Assembly: GCF_051020955.1 (NCBI RefSeq)
Contig: NW_027476278.1
Coordinates: forward strand, 124,001 to 188,000
From: Megalopta genalis
Taxonomy: Eukaryota > Arthropoda > Insecta > Hymenoptera > Halictidae
Reading direction: 5' to 3'
DNA: 64,000 nt
Shown here: in pieces, positions 26,571 to 39,800 of the stretch
Numbering within the stretch: the first letter of the stretch is position 1
Layout of the letters: each line of letters starts with the position of its first letter
Translations under genes and position numbers: made by a program
Notes under the pieces: model-generated
Told to the model about the DNA's origin: nothing
Databases searched by the model: none
What the model saw: the letters and a program-made list of their open reading frames with translations, nothing else

Positions 26571-29500
26571 CAGATTAAAATACTTGTGATATACATGATT
26601 TAGCTTCAACAGCATGCGAAACAAACGAGTTAGCTTCAAATCCAGCGAAAAATATGATTTAGCGTCAAAACGACGTGAATTAGAAGGCTTAGCTTCAAAT
26701 CCAAGCAAAACAAATTATTTAGCTTCAAATCAATGCGAAGTAGAAGGCGTAGTTTCAAATCCATGCGAAACAAATGGTTTAGCTTCAAATACTTGTTATA
26801 TACATAATTTAGCTTCAACTGCATGCGAAACAAACGAGTTAGCCTCAAAACCATGCGAAACACATGATTTAGCATCAAATCAATGCGAAGTAGAAGGGTT
26901 ATCTTCGAATCCATGCGAAACAAATGGTTTAGCTTCAAACACTTGTGATATACATGATTTAGCTTCAATAGCACGAGAAACAAACGAGTTAGCTTCAAAA
27001 ACCATGCGAAAAAAATGATTTAGCTTCAAATCAATGCGAAGTAGAAGGCTTATCTTCAAATCCATGCGAAACAAATCGTTTAGCTTAAAAAACTTGTGAT
27101 ATACATGATTTATCTTCAACTGCATGTGATACAAACGAGTTAGCTTAAAATCCAAGCGGAACACGTGATTTAGCTTCAAATCAATGGGAAGTAGAATGAT
27201 GAGTTTCAAATACATGGGAATAAAATGGCTTAGCTTCAAAAACTTGTGATATACATGACTTAGCTTAAACATCATGCGAAACAAACTAGTTAGCTTCAAA
27301 TCCATGCGAAACACATGATTTAGCATCAAATCAATGCGAAGTAGGAGGCTTGTCTTCAAATCCATGCGAAACAATTCGTTTAGCTTCAAATACTTGTGAT
27401 ATTCACGATTTAACTTCAACTGCATGTGAAACAAACGAGAGAGCTTAAAATCCAAGAGAAACACATTATTTAGCTTCAAACCAATGCGAAGTAGAAGGCT
27501 GAGCTTCAAATCCAAGCGACACACATGATTTATCTTCAAATAAATGCGAAGTAGAAGGCTTAGCTTCATATCCATACGAATCAAAAGGTTTAGCTTCAAA
27601 TACTTGTGATATACTTGATTTAGATGCAAGTACGTGCGAAACAAACGAGTTAGCTTCAAATCCAAGCGAAACACATGATTTATCTTCAAATCAATGCGAG
27701 GTAGAAGGCTTAGCTTCAAATCCAAGCAAAACAAATTATTTAGCCTCAAATCAATGCGAAGTAGAAGGCGTAGTTTCAAAATCCATGCGAAACAAATGGT
27801 TTAGCTTCAAATACTTGTGCCATACTTGACTTAGCTTCAACTCCATGCGAAACAAACGATTAGCTTCAAATCCATTCGAAACACATGATTTAGCTTCAAA
27901 TCAATGCGAAGTAGAAGGGTTATCTTCGAATCCATGCGAAACACATGATTTAGCTTCAAATCAATGCGAACTAGAAGGGTTATCTTCAAATCCATGCGAA
28001 TCAAGTGGTTTAGCTTCAAATACTTGTCATATACATGATTTAGCATCAACAGCATGCTAAACAAACGGGTTGGCTTCAACACCATGCGAAACACATGATT
28101 TAGATTCAAATCAATTCGAAGTAGAATTCATATCTTCAAATCCATGCGAAATACATGATTTAGATTCAAATCAATGCGAAGTAGAAGACTTAGCATCAAA
28201 TGCATGAGAAACATATGGTTAGCTTCAAATCAATTGGAAGTAGAAGGCTTAGTTTCAAATCCATGCGAAACACATGGTTTAGCTTAATATTCATGCGAAA
28301 TAAATGGTTTAGCTTCAAAACTTTTGATATACATGATTTAGATTCAACTGCATGCGAAACAAACGCGTTAGATTGAAATCCAAGCGAACCACATGATTGA
28401 GCTTCAAATCAATGCGAAGTAGAAGGCTTATCATCAAATCCATGCGAATCAAACGGGTTAGCTTCAAACACTTGTGATATACATGATTTAGCTTCAACGG
28501 CATTCAAAGCAAACGAGTAAGCTTCAAATCCATGAGAAACACATGATTTAGCTTCAAATCAATGCGAAGTAGGAGGATTATCTTCGAATCCATGCAAAAC
28601 AAATGGTTTAGCTTCAAACACTTGTGGTATACTTGATTTAGGTTCAACAACATGCGAAACAAACGAGTTAGCATCAAATCCAGCGAAAAATATGATTTAA
28701 CGTCAAATCGACGTGAATTAGAAGGCTTAGCTTCAAATCCAAGCAAAACAAATTATTTAGCTTCAAATCAATGCGATGTAGAAGGCGTAGTTTCAAATCC
28801 ATGCGAAACAAATGGTTTAGCTTCAAATACTTGTGATATACATAATTTAGCTTCAACTGCATGCGAAACAAACGACTTAGCCTCAAAACCATGCGAAACA
28901 CATGATTTAGCATCAGACCAATGCGAAGAAGAAGGGTGATCTTCGAATCCATGCTAATCAAATGGTTCAGATTCAAATACTTGTGATATACATGATTTCG
29001 CTGCAACTGCATGCGAAATAATCGAGTTAGCTTCAAATCCCAGCGAAACACATGATTTGGTTACAAATTCATCAAAAGTAGAAGGCGTAGTTTCAAATAC
29101 ATGCGAAACACATGAATTAGATTCAAATCAATGTGAATCACATGATTTAGCTTCAAATCAATGCGAAGTAGAAGGCTTATCTTCAAATCCATGCGAAACA
29201 AATGGTTTAGCTTCAAATACTCGTGATATACATGATTTAGCTTCAACACCATGCGAAACAAACGAGTTAGATTCAAATCCAGCGAAAGATATGATTTAAC
29301 TTCAAATCAATGCGAAGTAGAAGGCTGATCGTCGAATCCATGCGAAACAAATGGTTGAGCTTTAAATACTTGTGATATACTTGATTTAGGTTCAACAGCA
29401 TGCGAAACAAACGAGTTAGCATCAAATCCAGCGAAAAATATGATTTAACGTCAAAACGACGTGAATTAGAAGGCATAGCTTCAAATCCAAGCAAAACAAA

Positions 29501-29763
29501 TTATTTAGCTTCAAATCAATGCGAAGTAGAAGGCGTAGTTTCAAAATCCATGCGAAACAAATGGTTTAGCTTCAAATACTTGTGATATACATAATTTAGC
29601 TTCAACTGCATGCGAAACAAACGAGTTAGCCTCAAATCCATGCGAAACACATGATTTAGCATCAAATCAATGCGAAGTAGAAGGGTTATCTTCAAATCCA
29701 TGCGAAACAAGTGGGTCAGCTTCAAATATTTGTGATGTGCATGATTTAGCTTCAAATGCATAC

Positions 29764-32700
29764 GAAACAAACGAGTTAGCTTAAAATCCAAGCGAAACAC
29801 ATTGTTTAGCTTCAAAACAATGCGAAGTAGAAGACTGATCTTCGAATCCATGCTAAACAAATGGTTTAGCTTCAAATACTTGTGATATAAATTATTTAGC
29901 CTTAACAGCATGCGAAACAAACGAGTTCGCTTCAAATCCAAGCGAAACAAATTATTTAGCTTCAAATCAATGCGAAGTAGAAGGCGTAGTTTCAAATCCA
30001 TGCGAAACAAATGGTTTAGCTCCAAATACTTGTAGTATACATAATTTAGCTTCAACTGCATGCGAAACAAACGAGTTCGCTTCAAATCCAAGCGGAACAC
30101 ATGATTTAGCTTCAAATCAATGGCTAGTAGAAGGCTGATCTTCGAATCCATGCGAAACAAATGGTTTAGCTTCAAATACTTGTGCCATACTTGACTTAGC
30201 TTCAACTCCATGCGAAACAAACGAGTTAGCTTCAAATCCATGCGAAACACATGATTTAGCTTCAAATCAATGCGAAGTAGAAGGGTTATATTCGAATCCA
30301 TGCGAAACACATGATTTAGCTTCAATCAATGCGAACTAGAAGGGTGATCTTCGAATCCATGCTAATCAAATGGTTTAGCTTCAAACACTTGTGATATACT
30401 TGATTTAGGTTCAACAACATGCGAAACAAACGAGTTAGCATCAAATCCAGCGAAAAATATGCTTTAACGTCAAATCGACGTGAATTAGAAGGCTTAGCTT
30501 CAAATCCAAGCAAAACAAATTATTTAGCTTCAAATCAATGCGAAGTAGAAGGCGCAGTTTCAAATCCATGCGAAACAAATGGTTTAGCTTCAAAGACATG
30601 TGATATACATGATTTAGCTTCAACTGCATGCGAAACAAACGAGTTAGCTTCAAATCCATGCGAAAGACATGATTTAGCATCAAATCAATGCGAAGTAGGA
30701 GGCTTATCTTCAAATCCATGCGAAACAATTCGTTTAGCTTCAAATACTTGTGATATACATGATTTAGCTTCAACAACATGCGAAACAAACTGGTTAGCTT
30801 CAAATCCATGCGAAACACATGATTTAGCATCAAATCAACGCGAAGTAGGAGGCTTATCTTCAAATCCATGCGAAACAATTCGTTTAGCTTCAAATACTTG
30901 TGATATACATGATTTAGCTTCAACAACATGCGAAACAAACTGGTTAGCTTCAAATCCATGCAAAAGACATGATTTACCTTCAAATCAATGCGAAGTAGAA
31001 GGCTTAGTTTGAAATCCATGCGAATAAAGATCTTTAGCTGCAAATACTTATGATATACATGATTTAGCTTCAACTGCTTGGGAAGGAAACGAGTTTACTT
31101 CAAATCCATTCAAAACACATGATTTAGCTTCAAATCCATGCGAAACTCATGATTTAGTTTCAAATCAATGCGAAGTAGAAGGCTGATCTTCGAATCCATG
31201 CGAATCAAATGGGTTAGCTTCAAACACTTGTGATATACATAATATAGCTTCAACTGCAAGCGAAATAATCGAGTTAGCTTCAAACCCATGCTAAACACAT
31301 GATTTAGCTTTAAATCAATGCGATGTAGGAGGCTGATCTTCGAATCCATGCGAATCAAATGATTTAGCTTCAAATACTTGTGATATGCGTGATTTTGCTT
31401 CAACTGCATGCAAAACCAACGAGTTAGCTTCAAATCCAAGCGAAACACATGATTCAGATTCAAATCAATGCGAAGTAGAAGGCTTAGCTTCAAATCCAGC
31501 GAAACGAATGATTTAGCTTCAAATACTTTCGAATATCTCTGATATAGCTTCAAATGCAGGTGAAACAAACGAGTTAGCTTTAAATCCATGCAAAAGACAT
31601 GATTTACCTTCAAATCAATGCGAATTAGGAGGCTGATCTTCGAATCGACGCGAAACAGATGGTTTAACTTCAATTATATGTGATATGCATGATTTAGCTT
31701 CATATGCATGCGAAACAAACGAGTTAGCATCAAATCCGTTCAAAACACTTGATTTAGCATCAAATTCATTCGAAAGACATGGTTTAGCGTACTATTCATG
31801 GGAATCAAATGGTTCAGATTCAAATACTGGTAATATACATCATGTAGCTTCAAATGCAGGCGAAACAAACGAGTCAGCTTCAAATCCATGCGAAACGAAT
31901 GATTTGGCATCAAATACTTGTGATATAAATGATTTAGATTCAACTGCATGCGAGACAAACGAGTTGGGTTCAAATCCATGCGAAACACAGGATTTATATT
32001 CAAATGAATGCGAAGTAGAAGGCTGATCTTCGAATCCATGCGAATCAAACGGCTTAGCTTCAAACCCTTGTGATATACATGATTTAGCTTCAACTGCATG
32101 CGAAACAGATGGTTCAGCTTCAAATACTTGTGATGAACATGATTTAGCTTCAACTGCATGCGAAACAAATCGTTTAGCTTCAAATACTTGTCACATATAT
32201 GATTTAGCTTCAAATGCAGCCGAAACAAACGAATTAGCTTCAAATCCATGCGAAACACATGATTTAGATTCAAATCAATGCGAAGTAGAAGACTTAGCTT
32301 CAAATACATGAGAAACATATGGTTAGCTTCAAATCAATTGGAAGTAGAAGGCTTAGTTTCAAATCCATGCGAAACACATGGTTTAGCTTAATATTCATGC
32401 GAAATAAATGGTTTAGCTTCAAAACCTTTGATATACATGGTTTAGATTCAACTGCATGCGAAACAAACGCGTTAGCTTCAAATCCAAGCGAACCACATGA
32501 TTTAGCTTCAAATCAATGCGAAGTAGAAGGCTTATCATCAAATCCATGCGAATCAAACGGGTTAGCTTCAAACACTTGCGATATACATGATTTAGCTTCA
32601 ACTGCATGCAAAACAAATGAGTAAGCTTCAAATCCATGCGAAACACATGATTTAGCTTCAAATCAATGCGAAGCAGAAGTCTGATCTTCAAATCCATGCG

Positions 32701-35700
32701 AAACACATGATTTAGATTCAAATCAATGTGGAGTAGAAGACTTAGCTTCAAATACATGAGAAACATATGGTTAGCTTCAAATAAATTGGAAGTAGAAGGC
32801 TTAGCTACAAATCCAAGCGAAACACATGATTTAGATTCAAATCAATGCGAAGTAGAAGACTTAGCTTAAAATTCATGAGAAACATATGGTTAGCTTAAAA
32901 TCAATTGGAAGTAGAAGGCTTAGCTTCAAATCCAAACGAAACACATGATTTGGATTCAACTCAATGCGAAGTAGAAGCCTTAGCATCAAATCCATGCGAA
33001 ACGAATGGTTTAGCTTCAAATACTTGCGAATATAAGTAATATAGCTTCAAATGCAGACGACACTAACGAGTTAGCTTCAAATCCATGCAAAAGACATGAT
33101 TTACCTTCAAATCAATGCGAAGTAGAAGGCTTAGTTTGAAATCCATGCGAATCAAGTTCTTTAGCTTCAAATACTTATGTTATACATGATTTAGCTTCAA
33201 CTGCTTGGGAAGCAAACGAGTTAACTTCAAATCCTTTCAAAACACATGATTTAGCTTCAAATTCATTCGAAACACTTGGTTTAGCTTAATATTCTTGCCA
33301 AAAAAAAAGGTTCAGCTTCAAATACTTATGATATTCATGATTTAGTTTCAACTGCATGCGAAAAAAACGAGTTAGCTTCAAATCCAAGCGTAACACATGA
33401 TTTAGCTTCATATCAATGCGAAGTAGAAGGCTTAGCTTCAAATCCATGCGAAACAAACGAGTCAACTTGAAATCCATGCGAAACAAATTATTTAGCTTCA
33501 AATACTTGCGATATAAGTGATATAGCTTCAAATGCAGGCGGAACAAACAGTTAGCTTCAAATTCATGCGAAACACATGATTTAGCTTCAAATCAATGCGG
33601 AGTTAAAGGCTTAGCTTCAAATCCATGCGAATCAAATGGTTTAGCTTCAAAAACTTGTGATATACATGATTCAGATCCAAGTGCAGGCGAAACAACGAGT
33701 CAGCTTCAAATCCAAGCGAAACACATGATTTAATTTCAAATCAATACGAAGAAGAAGGCTTAGCTTCAAATCCATGCGAAACAAATTGTTTAGCTTCCAA
33801 TACTTGTGATATACATGATTTAGCTTCAACTGCATACCAAACAACGAGTTAGCTGCAAATCTAAGGGAAACACATGATTTAGCTGCAAATCCATGCGAAA
33901 CGAATGGTTCAGCTCCAAATATTTGCGATATACATGATTTAGATTCAAATGCAGGCGAAACAAACGAGTTAGCTTTAAATCCATGCGGATCACATGATTT
34001 AGGTCCAAATCAAGGCGAAGTAGAAGGGTTAGCTCCGAATCAAATGGTTCAGCTTCAAATACTTGTGATATACATGATTTAGCTTCATCTGCATGCGACA
34101 CAAACGAGTTAGCTTCAAATCCATGCGAATCACATGATTTAGCTTCAAATCAATGCGAAGTAGAAGGCTTAGCTTCAAATACATGAGAAATAAATGGTTC
34201 AGCTTCAAATACTTGTGATATACATGATTTAGCTTCAAATGCATGCGAAACACATGATTTAGCTTCAAGTCCATGCGAAGTTGAAGGCTGATCTTCAAAT
34301 CCATGCGAGACACATGATTTAACTTCAAATACTTGCGATATAAATGATTTAGCTGCAACTGGAAGCGTAGCAAGCGCGTTAGCTTCAAATCCATGCGAAA
34401 CCCATGATTTCTCTTCAAATCAATGCGGAATAGAAGATATAGCTTCAAATGCATGCGAAACACATGATTTAGCTTCAAATCAATGCGAAGTAGAAGGTTT
34501 AGCTTGGAATCTATGCGAAACAAATGATTTAGCTTCAACTGCATGCGAAGCAAACGAGTTAGATTGAAATCCATACGAATCACATGACTTAGCTTCAAAT
34601 CAATGCGAAGTAGAAGGTTTAGATTCGAATCCATGCGAAACAAATGATTTAGCTCCAAATACTTGCGATATATATGATTTAGCTGCAACTGGAAGCGAAA
34701 CAAGCGAGTTAGCTTCAAATCCATGCGAAACCCATGATTTCTCTTCGAATCAATGCGAAGTGGAAGGTTTAGCTTCGAATCCATTCGAAACAAATGATTT
34801 AGCTTCTAATACTTACGATATAAATGATTTAGCTTCTACTGTAAGCGAAACAAGCGAGTTAGCTTCAAATCCAAGCGAAACACATGATTTAATTTCAAAT
34901 CAATACGAAGAAGAAGGCTTAGCTTCAAATCCATGCGAAACAAATGGTTTAGCTTGAAATACTTGTGACATAAACGATATAGCTTCAAATGCATGCGTAA
35001 CAAACGAGTTAGCTTCACATTCATTCGAAACTCATGATTTAGCCTCAAATCAATGCGATGTAGAAGGTTTATCTTCAAGTCAATGCGAAACAAATGATTT
35101 AGCTCCAAATACTTGCGATATAAATGATTTAGATTCAACTGCATGCGAAACAAACGAGTTAGCTTCAAATCCATGCGAAACACACGATTTAACTTCAAAT
35201 CAATGCGAAGTAGAAGGCTTATCTACAAATCCATGCGAAACAAATGCTTTATCTTCATATACTTGTGAAATAAATGATTTAGTTCAAATGCTGGCGAAAC
35301 AAACGAGTGAGGTTCAAATCCATGCGAATCACATGATTTTCCTTCAAATCAGTGCGAAGTAGAAGGATTAGCATCAAATCCGTGCGAAACGCATGATTTA
35401 GCTTCAAATTCATGCGAAACACATGGCTTAGCTTAATATTCATGCGAAACAGATGGTTTAGATACAGACACTTGTGATAAACATGATTTAGCTTCAACTG
35501 CATGAGAAACAAACGAGTTAGCTACAAATACAAGCGAAACACATGATATAGCATCATATTAATGCGAAGGAGGAGGCTTAGCTTCAAATCCATGCGAACC
35601 GAATGATTTGGTTTCAGTGCTTGCGGATATAAGTAATTTACATTCAACTGCATGCGAAACAGACGAGTTATCTTCAAATCCATGCGAAACACATGATTTA

Positions 35701-36856
35701 GCTTCAAATCAATGCGAAGTAGGAGGCTTATCTTCGAATCCATGCGAAACAAATGGTTCAGCTTCAAATACTTGTGATATACGTGATTTAGCTTCAACAG
35801 CATGCGAAACAAACGAGTTAGCTTCAAATCCATGCGAAACTCATGATTTAGCTTCAAATCAATGGGAATTAGAAGGGTTATCTTGGAATCCATGCGAAAC
35901 AAATGGTTTAGCTTCTAATACTTGTGGTATACATGATTTACCTTCAACAGCATGCGAAACAAACGAGTTAACTTCAAGTCCAAGCGAAATACATGATTTA
36001 TCATCAAGTCAACGCGAAGTTGACGGCTTAGCTTCAAATCCATGCGTAACGAATGATTTAGCTACACATACTTGAGAATATCAGTGCTATAGCTTCAAAT
36101 GCAGGCGAAACAAACGAGTTAGCTTCAAAACCATGCGAAACGCATGATTTAGCATCTAATCAATGAGAAGTAGAAGGCTGATCTTCGCAATCCATGCGAA
36201 GTAAATGGTTTAGCTTCAAATACTTGTGATACACTTGATTTAGCTTCAACAGCATGCGAAACAAACGAGTTAGCTTCAAATCCATGCGAAACACATGATT
36301 TAGCATCAAATCAATGCGATGTAGAAGGCTGATCTTCGAATCCATGCGAAGCAAATGGTTTAGCTTCAAATACTTGTGATATACGTGATTTAGCTTCAAC
36401 AGCATGCGAAAGAAACGAGTTAGCTTCAAATCCATGCGAAATTCATGATTTAGCTTCAAATCAATGCGAATTAGAAGGGTTATCTTGGAATCCATGCGAA
36501 ACATATGATATAGCTTCAAATACTTGTGATATACATGATTTAGCTTCAACAGCATGCGAAACAGACGAGTTAGCTTCAAATTCATGCGAACACATGATTT
36601 AGCTTCAAATCAATGCGAAGTAGGAGGCTTATCTTCGAATCCATGCGAAACAAATGGTTTAGCTTCAAATACTTGTGATATACGTGATTTAGCTTCAACA
36701 GCATGCGAAACAAACGAGTTAGCTTCAAATCCATGCGAAACTCATGATTTAGCTTCAAATCAATGCGTATTAGAAGGGTTATCTTGGAATCCATGGGAAA
36801 CAAATGGTTTAGCTTCTAATACTTGTGATATACATGATTTACCTTCAACAGCATGC
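29764..36856. repeat. 7,093-bp tandem segment, copy S1
   Basis: From 29764 the sequence repeats at offset 7,093. S1 ends at about 36856, directly abutting S2 within a shared cgaaacaaacgagttagc junction. I noted four single-base differences from S2 (S1 base first): 31759 A/T, 36000 A/T, 36412 G/C and 36822 C/A. There may be a few more, but identity is close to 99.9%. S1 includes the two adjacent near-identical HORs at 30691-30990 and a stop-free C' monomer at 31787-31816. There is no gene; both strands carry the usual periodic open frames. Confidence 0.9.
30691..30990 (+). repeat. Two adjacent near-identical HORs
   Basis: 30691-30840 and 30841-30990 are neighbouring 150-bp units that share rare variants: gaagtaggagg in B, aaacaattcg in C, and caacaacatgcg with aaactggtta in E. 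Neighbouring HORs elsewhere usually differ more. This shows amplification at the scale of the 150-bp unit itself. The pair is copied with S2 at 37784-38083. Confidence 0.8.
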
Positions 36857-39800
36857 GAAACAAACGAGTTAGCTTAAAATCCAAGCGAAACACATTGTTT
36901 AGCTTCAAAACAATGCGAAGTAGAAGACTGATCTTCGAATCCATGCTAAACAAATGGTTTAGCTTCAAATACTTGTGATATAAATTATTTAGCCTTAACA
37001 GCATGCGAAACAAACGAGTTCGCTTCAAATCCAAGCGAAACAAATTATTTAGCTTCAAATCAATGCGAAGTAGAAGGCGTAGTTTCAAATCCATGCGAAA
37101 CAAATGGTTTAGCTCCAAATACTTGTAGTATACATAATTTAGCTTCAACTGCATGCGAAACAAACGAGTTCGCTTCAAATCCAAGCGGAACACATGATTT
37201 AGCTTCAAATCAATGGCTAGTAGAAGGCTGATCTTCGAATCCATGCGAAACAAATGGTTTAGCTTCAAATACTTGTGCCATACTTGACTTAGCTTCAACT
37301 CCATGCGAAACAAACGAGTTAGCTTCAAATCCATGCGAAACACATGATTTAGCTTCAAATCAATGCGAAGTAGAAGGGTTATATTCGAATCCATGCGAAA
37401 CACATGATTTAGCTTCAATCAATGCGAACTAGAAGGGTGATCTTCGAATCCATGCTAATCAAATGGTTTAGCTTCAAACACTTGTGATATACTTGATTTA
37501 GGTTCAACAACATGCGAAACAAACGAGTTAGCATCAAATCCAGCGAAAAATATGCTTTAACGTCAAATCGACGTGAATTAGAAGGCTTAGCTTCAAATCC
37601 AAGCAAAACAAATTATTTAGCTTCAAATCAATGCGAAGTAGAAGGCGCAGTTTCAAATCCATGCGAAACAAATGGTTTAGCTTCAAAGACATGTGATATA
37701 CATGATTTAGCTTCAACTGCATGCGAAACAAACGAGTTAGCTTCAAATCCATGCGAAAGACATGATTTAGCATCAAATCAATGCGAAGTAGGAGGCTTAT
37801 CTTCAAATCCATGCGAAACAATTCGTTTAGCTTCAAATACTTGTGATATACATGATTTAGCTTCAACAACATGCGAAACAAACTGGTTAGCTTCAAATCC
37901 ATGCGAAACACATGATTTAGCATCAAATCAACGCGAAGTAGGAGGCTTATCTTCAAATCCATGCGAAACAATTCGTTTAGCTTCAAATACTTGTGATATA
38001 CATGATTTAGCTTCAACAACATGCGAAACAAACTGGTTAGCTTCAAATCCATGCAAAAGACATGATTTACCTTCAAATCAATGCGAAGTAGAAGGCTTAG
38101 TTTGAAATCCATGCGAATAAAGATCTTTAGCTGCAAATACTTATGATATACATGATTTAGCTTCAACTGCTTGGGAAGGAAACGAGTTTACTTCAAATCC
38201 ATTCAAAACACATGATTTAGCTTCAAATCCATGCGAAACTCATGATTTAGTTTCAAATCAATGCGAAGTAGAAGGCTGATCTTCGAATCCATGCGAATCA
38301 AATGGGTTAGCTTCAAACACTTGTGATATACATAATATAGCTTCAACTGCAAGCGAAATAATCGAGTTAGCTTCAAACCCATGCTAAACACATGATTTAG
38401 CTTTAAATCAATGCGATGTAGGAGGCTGATCTTCGAATCCATGCGAATCAAATGATTTAGCTTCAAATACTTGTGATATGCGTGATTTTGCTTCAACTGC
38501 ATGCAAAACCAACGAGTTAGCTTCAAATCCAAGCGAAACACATGATTCAGATTCAAATCAATGCGAAGTAGAAGGCTTAGCTTCAAATCCAGCGAAACGA
38601 ATGATTTAGCTTCAAATACTTTCGAATATCTCTGATATAGCTTCAAATGCAGGTGAAACAAACGAGTTAGCTTTAAATCCATGCAAAAGACATGATTTAC
38701 CTTCAAATCAATGCGAATTAGGAGGCTGATCTTCGAATCGACGCGAAACAGATGGTTTAACTTCAATTATATGTGATATGCATGATTTAGCTTCATATGC
38801 ATGCGAAACAAACGAGTTAGCATCAAATCCGTTCAAAACACTTGATTTAGCTTCAAATTCATTCGAAAGACATGGTTTAGCGTACTATTCATGGGAATCA
38901 AATGGTTCAGATTCAAATACTGGTAATATACATCATGTAGCTTCAAATGCAGGCGAAACAAACGAGTCAGCTTCAAATCCATGCGAAACGAATGATTTGG
39001 CATCAAATACTTGTGATATAAATGATTTAGATTCAACTGCATGCGAGACAAACGAGTTGGGTTCAAATCCATGCGAAACACAGGATTTATATTCAAATGA
39101 ATGCGAAGTAGAAGGCTGATCTTCGAATCCATGCGAATCAAACGGCTTAGCTTCAAACCCTTGTGATATACATGATTTAGCTTCAACTGCATGCGAAACA
39201 GATGGTTCAGCTTCAAATACTTGTGATGAACATGATTTAGCTTCAACTGCATGCGAAACAAATCGTTTAGCTTCAAATACTTGTCACATATATGATTTAG
39301 CTTCAAATGCAGCCGAAACAAACGAATTAGCTTCAAATCCATGCGAAACACATGATTTAGATTCAAATCAATGCGAAGTAGAAGACTTAGCTTCAAATAC
39401 ATGAGAAACATATGGTTAGCTTCAAATCAATTGGAAGTAGAAGGCTTAGTTTCAAATCCATGCGAAACACATGGTTTAGCTTAATATTCATGCGAAATAA
39501 ATGGTTTAGCTTCAAAACCTTTGATATACATGGTTTAGATTCAACTGCATGCGAAACAAACGCGTTAGCTTCAAATCCAAGCGAACCACATGATTTAGCT
39601 TCAAATCAATGCGAAGTAGAAGGCTTATCATCAAATCCATGCGAATCAAACGGGTTAGCTTCAAACACTTGCGATATACATGATTTAGCTTCAACTGCAT
39701 GCAAAACAAATGAGTAAGCTTCAAATCCATGCGAAACACATGATTTAGCTTCAAATCAATGCGAAGCAGAAGTCTGATCTTCAAATCCATGCGAAACACA

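Larger units (their letters stand above)
18761..29763. repeat. Diverged HOR tract with local amplifications
   Basis: Eleven kilobases of HORs without a gene. Local structure includes a subfamily with ataatcttcagataattg (about 19.6, 20.27, 25.34, 25.85 and 26.27 kb), a return of the gcttattttgaaatcc subfamily between about 21.9 and 23.9 kb, and recurrent 29-bp monomers followed by an acgtc...gacgt palindrome (18.2, 20.0, 25.6, 28.7 and 29.4 kb). Between 23.2 and 23.6 kb a two-HOR (300-bp) block is repeated in tandem. Confidence 0.7.
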